Assembly (NCBI RefSeq): GCF_019204025.1
Contig: NZ_JAGSPB010000001.1
Location: forward strand, 992,001-1,056,000
Source: Erythrobacter ani
GTDB lineage: Bacteria > Pseudomonadota > Alphaproteobacteria > Sphingomonadales > Sphingomonadaceae
DNA: 64,000 nucleotides
Reading direction: 5' to 3'
Shown here piece by piece: positions 61,811 to 64,000 of this stretch. How positions within the stretch are numbered: position 1 is the first letter of the stretch; each line of letters opens with the position of its first letter. A model generated the notes under the pieces. The model was not told the origin of the DNA. It did not search any database and was given only the letters and a program-made list of their open reading frames with translations. Made by a program: the position numbers and the translations under genes.

Positions 61811-62509
61811 GTGAACGCAGTACTTGTATCCCTCTCGAAAGCCGTGTCCCAACTGGGTGATCCCGCGATCGTGCGGGTCGCGGTCAAGAGCATCGTGATC
61901 ACGCTGCTGATCTTTGTGGCAGGCGGGGTCGGGCTCTATTTCGGCCTTGCGTGGTTTTTCGCGTGGCTTGGCTGGGAGGCGGGCGGTTTCGCGCAGGCTG
62001 CGGCGGCGGCGATCATTGCCTTGATCGCGTTCTGGTTCCTGTTTCGCATCATCGCTCTGGCGGTGCTGCAATTCTTTGCCGACGAGATCGTGGCTGCTGT
62101 CGAGGCGCGGCATTATCCGCATGGCGCGGACAGGGCACGCGCGCTCCCACTGCACCGGGACATCGCCAATTCGCTGAGGGGATTTGGCCGCGCCGTCAGC
62201 CTCAATCTGTTGGCATTGCCGGTCGCTGCCGTTCTGCTTTTCACGGGGCTCGGCCCCGCAATCGTGTTTCTGCTTGTCAATGCGGTCCTGCTTGGGCGTG
62301 AGCTCACCGATATGACGTGGCTGCGGCAAAGCGGGGGTCTTCTTTCACCGAGTCCTGTCAAAGGATCCTCGCGATTCCTGCTCGGCGCGGTCGTCGCCGC
62401 AATGATGCTCATCCCATTTGTGAACCTGATCGCAGCAATTGTCGGTGCAGCGGCCGGAACGCATTTGACGCACGATGCGATGCGCCGCAAGAAAGCCGCC
62501 GATGCGTAA
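61811..62509 (+). CDS. EI24/CysZ-domain membrane protein
   Basis: The 232-residue integral membrane protein starts at a GTG and has five or six hydrophobic segments. It contains the EI24 domain (PF07264) features RALPLHRDIANSLRGFGRAVSLNLLALP and FLLVNAVLLGRELTDM. CysZ members import sulfate; others are poorly known. It overlaps the small lipoprotein gene by eight bases (ATGCGTAA). Confidence 0.88.
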   Translation: MNAVLVSLSKAVSQLGDPAIVRVAVKSIVITLLIFVAGGVGLYFGLAWFFAWLGWEAGGFAQAAAAAIIALIAFWFLFRIIALAVLQFFADEIVAAVEARHYPHGADRARALPLHRDIANSLRGFGRAVSLNLLALPVAAVLLFTGLGPAIVFLLVNAVLLGRELTDMTWLRQSGGLLSPSPVKGSSRFLLGAVVAAMMLIPFVNLIAAIVGAAAGTHLTHDAMRRKKAADA

Positions 62510-62888
62510 TCTCGTCCTTATCGCCATGCTCGGTGCGACCTCTGCCTGTGCCGGGTCTGGCTTCATTCCGGCCCCGTCCAACGCACCCGTGTTCCAGCCC
62601 CCAACCCAATCGAGAACGCAAGCCGCAGAGGCATCGAGCGGTCCTGCGAGTATCATCGGACAGCGGGCGCAGGCGTTGACATCGCGTTTTGGCACGGCCC
62701 GGATCGACCTAACCGAAGGCGATGCCCGCAAGCTCCAGTTTGCTGGCCGGACCTGCATCCTCGATATCTTCCTCTACCCCCGCGCGAACGGCGCACAGCC
62801 CGTCGCAACCCATGTGGAAGCGCGCCTGAGGGACGGTGGCAGGGGTGCCGACAGCGAGGCCTGCGCCGCAGAAATCGCGCGGCGGTAA
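62502..62888 (+). CDS. Small lipoprotein
   Basis: The 128-residue lipoprotein has lipobox GATSAC (Cys16). A variable linker of about 40 residues precedes a small domain with RIDLTEGDARKLQFAGRTCILDIFLYP and VATHVEARLRDGG. A cysteine pair in the mature part may form a disulfide. ATG 62502 is used; the longer frame to 62475 lies in the upstream gene. Function unknown. Confidence 0.8.
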   Translation: MRNLVLIAMLGATSACAGSGFIPAPSNAPVFQPPTQSRTQAAEASSGPASIIGQRAQALTSRFGTARIDLTEGDARKLQFAGRTCILDIFLYPRANGAQPVATHVEARLRDGGRGADSEACAAEIARR

Positions 62889-62949
62889 CCCGGTCTTAAG
62901 TACATTTGCGGTATGTCCGCCCCAACTATCCAAGGGGTTTGACCGGGCT

Positions 62950-63894
62950 ATGACGACACATTTCACCGAGCTTGCACAGCGTGCCGCAACCGACGGGGCG
63001 ATTTCGCCGCAGGAATTGCTGGCCCTTCGTCAGCAGGGCTGGGGCGACGGCCAGATTACCCGAGAAGAGGCCGAAGCTGTCTTTGCAATCAACCATGTGC
63101 TGACCGAGCGCGACGACGCCTGGACCGATTTCATGGTCGAGGCTGTCGGCGAATTTGTCCTCAATGGAACGCAGCCGCGCCTGCAATGCAGCGACGAAGA
63201 GGCCGAATGGCTCATCGCGCAGGTCGATCATGACGGCATGGTCGACAGCATGGCTGAGCTTGAAACGCTTGTCCGCATTGTCGAACGAGCCGAAAACACC
63301 CCGGACAAGCTGAAGAATTATGTCCTCGCCCAGATTGAGCGAGAGGTGGTCAGCGGCACAGGCCCAACACGCTGCGGGGGCGAGCTATCGGCCACGCATA
63401 TCAGCGCAGCGGAGGTCCGCATCCTGCGGCGTGTGATCTTTGCCAGCGGCGGTCACGGCCCGGCCGCAGTCAGCCGGTTCGATGCAGAATTGCTGTTTAG
63501 GCTGAAAGACAAGACGCTCGCGGAGGAAAATGCGCCTGAATGGGATGATTTGTTCCTCGACGGAGTCAGCAATTTCCTCAAAGGATTCATGCTCGAAGGC
63601 GCCCAGATCAGCCATGGCCGCGCCACCGAACTCGAAAGCTTCATGGCCGATACCAGCGTCAATGTCGGGCGCTTCATTGCCAGGGCCGCGCAGGAAGCTC
63701 CGCAGGTTGCCAATCATTTCGGCAAGGTCTTCGGGAAACGCAGCACCGCGGCGGGATATGAAGAGCGCGCAGCAGAGGGCGCAAAAGTGACCGATTTCGA
63801 GCAGGACTGGCTGGAAAAAATGGTCGATGCCGATGGCGAAGTCGATGAGCTCGAACGCCGCCTGCTCGCGCGGATTATCGACGAAGGCGACTAG
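62950..63894 (+). CDS. Conserved hypothetical protein, TerB-like helical with EF-hand-like loops
   Basis: I do not recognise a defined family. The 314-residue cytosolic protein has repeated helical units beginning with acidic Ca2+-loop-like stretches: ATDGAISPQELLAL, DHDGMVDSMAELETLV and DADGEVDELERRLLARI. It resembles TerB-like or EF-hand-bearing tellurite-resistance proteins in pattern only. A long frame starts at 62836, but only the ATG at 62950 follows an intergenic region. Its neighbour to the right is convergent. Confidence 0.8.
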   Translation: MTTHFTELAQRAATDGAISPQELLALRQQGWGDGQITREEAEAVFAINHVLTERDDAWTDFMVEAVGEFVLNGTQPRLQCSDEEAEWLIAQVDHDGMVDSMAELETLVRIVERAENTPDKLKNYVLAQIEREVVSGTGPTRCGGELSATHISAAEVRILRRVIFASGGHGPAAVSRFDAELLFRLKDKTLAEENAPEWDDLFLDGVSNFLKGFMLEGAQISHGRATELESFMADTSVNVGRFIARAAQEAPQVANHFGKVFGKRSTAAGYEERAAEGAKVTDFEQDWLEKMVDADGEVDELERRLLARIIDEGD

Positions 63895-63897
63895 ACG

Positions 63898-64000
63898 CTA
63901 CGTCTCGAGCGCGGCGAAGTTCGAGTGTGCCAGCTCGCGCCAACGGTTCTGGCGGTGGGTGTAGAAGATCCGAGCATAGGCCGCGATGATAGGCGTCAAC
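63898..64000 (-). CDS. 3' end of a minus-strand gene cut by the window
   Basis: The minus frame is open for 33 codons from the window edge to a TAG at 63898. It reads IAAYARIFYTHRQNRWRELA and then HSNFAALET. Coding-like composition supports a real gene, but too little is present to assign a family. Confidence 0.5.
   Translation of the reverse strand, partial: LTPIIAAYARIFYTHRQNRWRELAHSNFAALET

Overview
The window looks like chromosome of a GC-rich alphaproteobacterium of the Sphingomonadales, most probably Erythrobacteraceae. Family-level markers are a UrcA protein, DUF2093, MmcB behind an alphaproteobacterial GTTC-N7-GTTC LexA box, a CC0125/CC1285-type lipoprotein, a CtrA-like box, and a LytS/LytTR pair beside nadC, RNase T2, tadA, rpmB, xseA and purD. 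No rRNA, IS element, prophage, integrase or CRISPR array is visible; one tRNA-Arg(CCG) is present.

The window has two parts. Positions 1 to about 38300 form an accessory stress and low-oxygen block. It opens with a phosphodiesterase and two gene relics (588-1374), then carries a DksA-like protein, a secreted/membrane polymer-forming protein, a secondary alcohol dehydrogenase, the operon DUF2267-ppsA-pfkB, a CaCA antiporter, an ABC/FtsX/HlyD exporter, a BigR-Blh-YeeE-SulP persulfide module, an Hsp20, a Ca2+-type P-ATPase with a GNAT acetyltransferase, an operon of flavodoxin-fold oxidoreductase, alcohol dehydrogenase and L,D-transpeptidase, a soluble haem-PAS FixL with FixJ, a membrane protein with a site-2 protease-CBS protein, a Crp/Fnr regulator, a metallo-beta-lactamase RNase / AMP-phosphorylase-like / PRPP-synthase-like / MgtC-DUF4010 operon, a host-attachment-like protein and a TauE/SafE permease. 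It ends in a gene-poor scar with a frameshifted rtcR relic beside the tRNA. Positions 38300-64000 are ordinary core genes.

The main discovery is a repeated imperfect palindrome, best written TACGGA-N4-TCCGTA (core YTACGKA). It sits about 45-71 bp before the start codon of at least fourteen transcription units, all between 1.4 and 37.2 kb and none recognised in the core half. Two promoters share an identical 15-mer, and another divergent pair carries an identical 19-mer, each copy ending exactly 61 bp from a start codon. A copy lies before fixL and another before the Crp/Fnr gene. I infer a FixLJ-governed regulon physically collected on one island. Its contents (Hsp20, PfkB, Ca2+-type ATPase, CBS protein, oxidoreductases) resemble the mycobacterial DosR dormancy regulon.

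Working model (inference): when oxygen falls, FixL/FixJ switch on PEP/fructose-phosphate metabolism, redox valves, ion pumps, a chaperone, wall cross-linking and an RNA-to-ribose-phosphate salvage operon (RNase, AMP phosphorylase, PRPP synthase). FixK-like Crp/Fnr adds a second tier. The BigR module is separately controlled by persulfide.
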